From assembly GCA_900758315.1 (NCBI GenBank), contig CAAERF010000212.1:1-6291 (forward strand): 6,291 nt of DNA, in the 5' to 3' direction. Below, one piece after another: positions 5,783 through 6,291 of the stretch. Made by a program: the position numbers and the translations under genes. Position 1 is the first letter of the stretch; each line of letters begins with the position of its first letter. The notes under the pieces are model-generated. The model saw only the letters and a list, made by a program, of their open reading frames with translations. It searched no databases and was not told where the DNA came from. Source of the DNA: an uncultured Oscillospiraceae bacterium (GTDB lineage Bacteria > Bacillota > Clostridia > Oscillospirales > Oscillospiraceae).

Positions 5783-5801
5783 GATCTTTGAAAACTGAAT
5801 A
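5783..5801 (+). promoter_or_regulatory. boxA-like / rRNA-spacer-like motif
   Basis: GATCTTTGAAAACTGAATA closely resembles the CTTTGAAAACT segment in Firmicutes rRNA leaders and 16S-23S spacers, where the boxA antitermination site binds NusB-NusE. Here it is not next to rRNA genes but at the front of the structured region and about 340 bases before a terminator. It may promote read-through, or may be part of the RNA's own fold. Confidence 0.4.
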
Positions 5802-6120
5802 GACAGCACAACAGGTACATAACTCATGTACGAGCGAATGTGAAACGCCGCGAAGATGGAGCAGTCAGGGAGGTGATGAAAGAACTGCTTCGGAGCGATC
5901 TACGATTTCATAAAACGGATTGTGGCAGATCCGGCGCGATGACTGCATGGGGGCTTAAAGATACTTCCTCACGGCCCGCCAAAGACTTGGGGGGAACCCT
6001 GTGGCACACGATACGAACGATGCTGCGGAGTTATGACAGCCGCGCCAGCGGAGACCTGTTGTGTTCCCATCGTCAGGGGGCGTGGCAAATATGACGAGTA
6101 ATCCGAACAGAATAACAGTA
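5783..6120 (+). ncRNA. Candidate structured non-coding RNA, possibly HEARO/omega-RNA-like
   Basis: No convincing gene fills this stretch, but it is G+C-rich and densely self-complementary. Visible stems: 5815-5820 with 5826-5831 (perfect, five-base loop); 5858-5865 with 5884-5891, extended by 5854-5857 with 5898-5901; 5916-5920 with 5929-5933; 5951-5954 with 5974-5977; 5979-5982 with 5987-5990; 6036-6043 folding on 6048-6059 with a GCCA loop; 6017-6022 with 6068-6073, competing with 6070-6075 paired to 6092-6097. GCAGTCA (5861-5867) can also pair with 5940-5946, a possible pseudoknot or switch. The bases before it (5717-5782) form small hairpins too. The overall pattern, including GTGTTCCCAT and ATGACGAGT near the 3' end, reminds me of HEARO RNAs, the guide scaffolds of IscB nucleases; that label is from memory and tentative. 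No iscB gene lies in the window. Confidence 0.5.
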
Positions 6121-6171
6121 GCCGCACCAGGTTTTTATCCGAAGATTTCTTTCAGACTGGTGCGGCTGTTT
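6120..6171 (+). terminator. Strong hairpin, terminator-like, before the toxin gene
   Basis: AGCCGCACCAG (6120-6130) pairs perfectly over 11 bp with CTGGTGCGGCT (6157-6167) around a 26-base loop and is followed by a short GTTT tract (6168-6171). It probably ends the structured RNA and limits transcription into the toxin gene starting 31 bases later. The T tract is weak, so partial read-through is plausible. Confidence 0.7.
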
Positions 6172-6201
6172 AAGTATTAAGATATTAAGGAGGCGAGAGT
6201 G

Positions 6202-6291
6202 ATGTTTGAAAAATTCCATCGAGGTGACATATATTCGGCTGATTTAAGCCCTGGTATCGGCTCTGAACAAAGTGGCTCTCGTCCTGTACTC
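6202..6291 (+). CDS. PemK/MazF-type toxin, N-terminal 30 residues (cut by window end)
   Basis: The thirty residues present carry the N-terminal signature of the PemK/MazF/Kid fold: a basic residue followed by GDIYSADLSPGIGSEQSGSRPVL. The RGD.Y.ADLSP..GSEQ.G.RPV pattern is close to chromosomal MazF of Firmicutes. Such proteins are ribosome-independent endoribonucleases that cut mRNA at short motifs, and the RPVL strand belongs to the catalytic core. AAGGAGG (6187-6193), eight bases before ATG 6202, sets the start; a GTG directly before it is too close to be preferred. No antitoxin gene precedes it: the space upstream holds only the structured RNA and its hairpin. An antitoxin may lie downstream or elsewhere, or the protein may be solitary, as is common on conjugative elements. 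About three quarters of the gene lies outside the window. Confidence 0.9.
   Translation, partial: MFEKFHRGDIYSADLSPGIGSEQSGSRPVL

Noticed and set aside
5840..6094. An 84-codon plus-strand frame in the structured region
   Set aside because: It starts with GTG without a ribosome binding site, its composition is unlike any protein family I know, and the same bases are taken up by strong RNA stems. The better ribosome-binding-like string inside it (5867-5873) is too close to the next ATG.
5717..6201. Group II intron, CRISPR array or ToxI tandem repeats
   Set aside because: No intron domain V hairpin, no regularly spaced repeats and no short tandem array could be found by eye.

Overview
The window looks like accessory DNA of a Firmicutes bacterium, most likely a gut-type Clostridia lineage. 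The grounds are strong AGGAGG-type ribosome binding sites, intermediate G+C, a Clostridia-style FeoB with a Cys-rich partner, and a regulatory block laid out like the orf9/orf7 end of Tn916/Tn1549-family conjugative transposons. This placement rests on recognised protein families and gene order; no search was run.

Layout. (1) Positions 1-3177 read rightward as one tight operon: the C-terminal part of a MepA-like MATE efflux pump (cut by the window edge), feoA, feoB, a 31-residue membrane peptide and a 47-residue FeoB-associated Cys-rich membrane protein, closed by a terminator at 3190-3226. (2) An AraC-family regulator (3315-4352) follows under its own near-consensus promoter. (3) A 13-bp-stem bidirectional terminator separates it from a convergent XRE repressor (4432-4800, minus strand). 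(4) Positions 4801-5290 hold no confident gene but contain a chain of overlapping, mutually exclusive hairpins, a possible 37-codon leader ORF and a clear terminator. (5) An Orf7-like sigma-70 region 4 protein follows (5291-5716). (6) Positions 5717-6201 form a G+C-rich, densely self-complementary region with a rRNA-spacer/boxA-like motif at its front and a strong hairpin at its end; I read it as a structured non-coding RNA, possibly a stand-alone HEARO/omega-RNA-like molecule. (7) The window ends inside a PemK/MazF-type toxin gene.

How the parts fit. The left half is ferrous iron uptake cargo: FeoB is the GTP-gated Fe2+ channel, FeoA and the small membrane proteins its accessories, and an efflux pump shares the transcript. 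The AraC protein may regulate this cargo. The right half is the control end of an integrative element: an XRE repressor facing away from a sigma-like activator, then an RNA and a toxin. In Tn916 the cargo tet(M) lies just before the same divergent pair, so here Feo/MATE genes would occupy the cargo slot. No integrase, excisionase or attachment site is inside the window.
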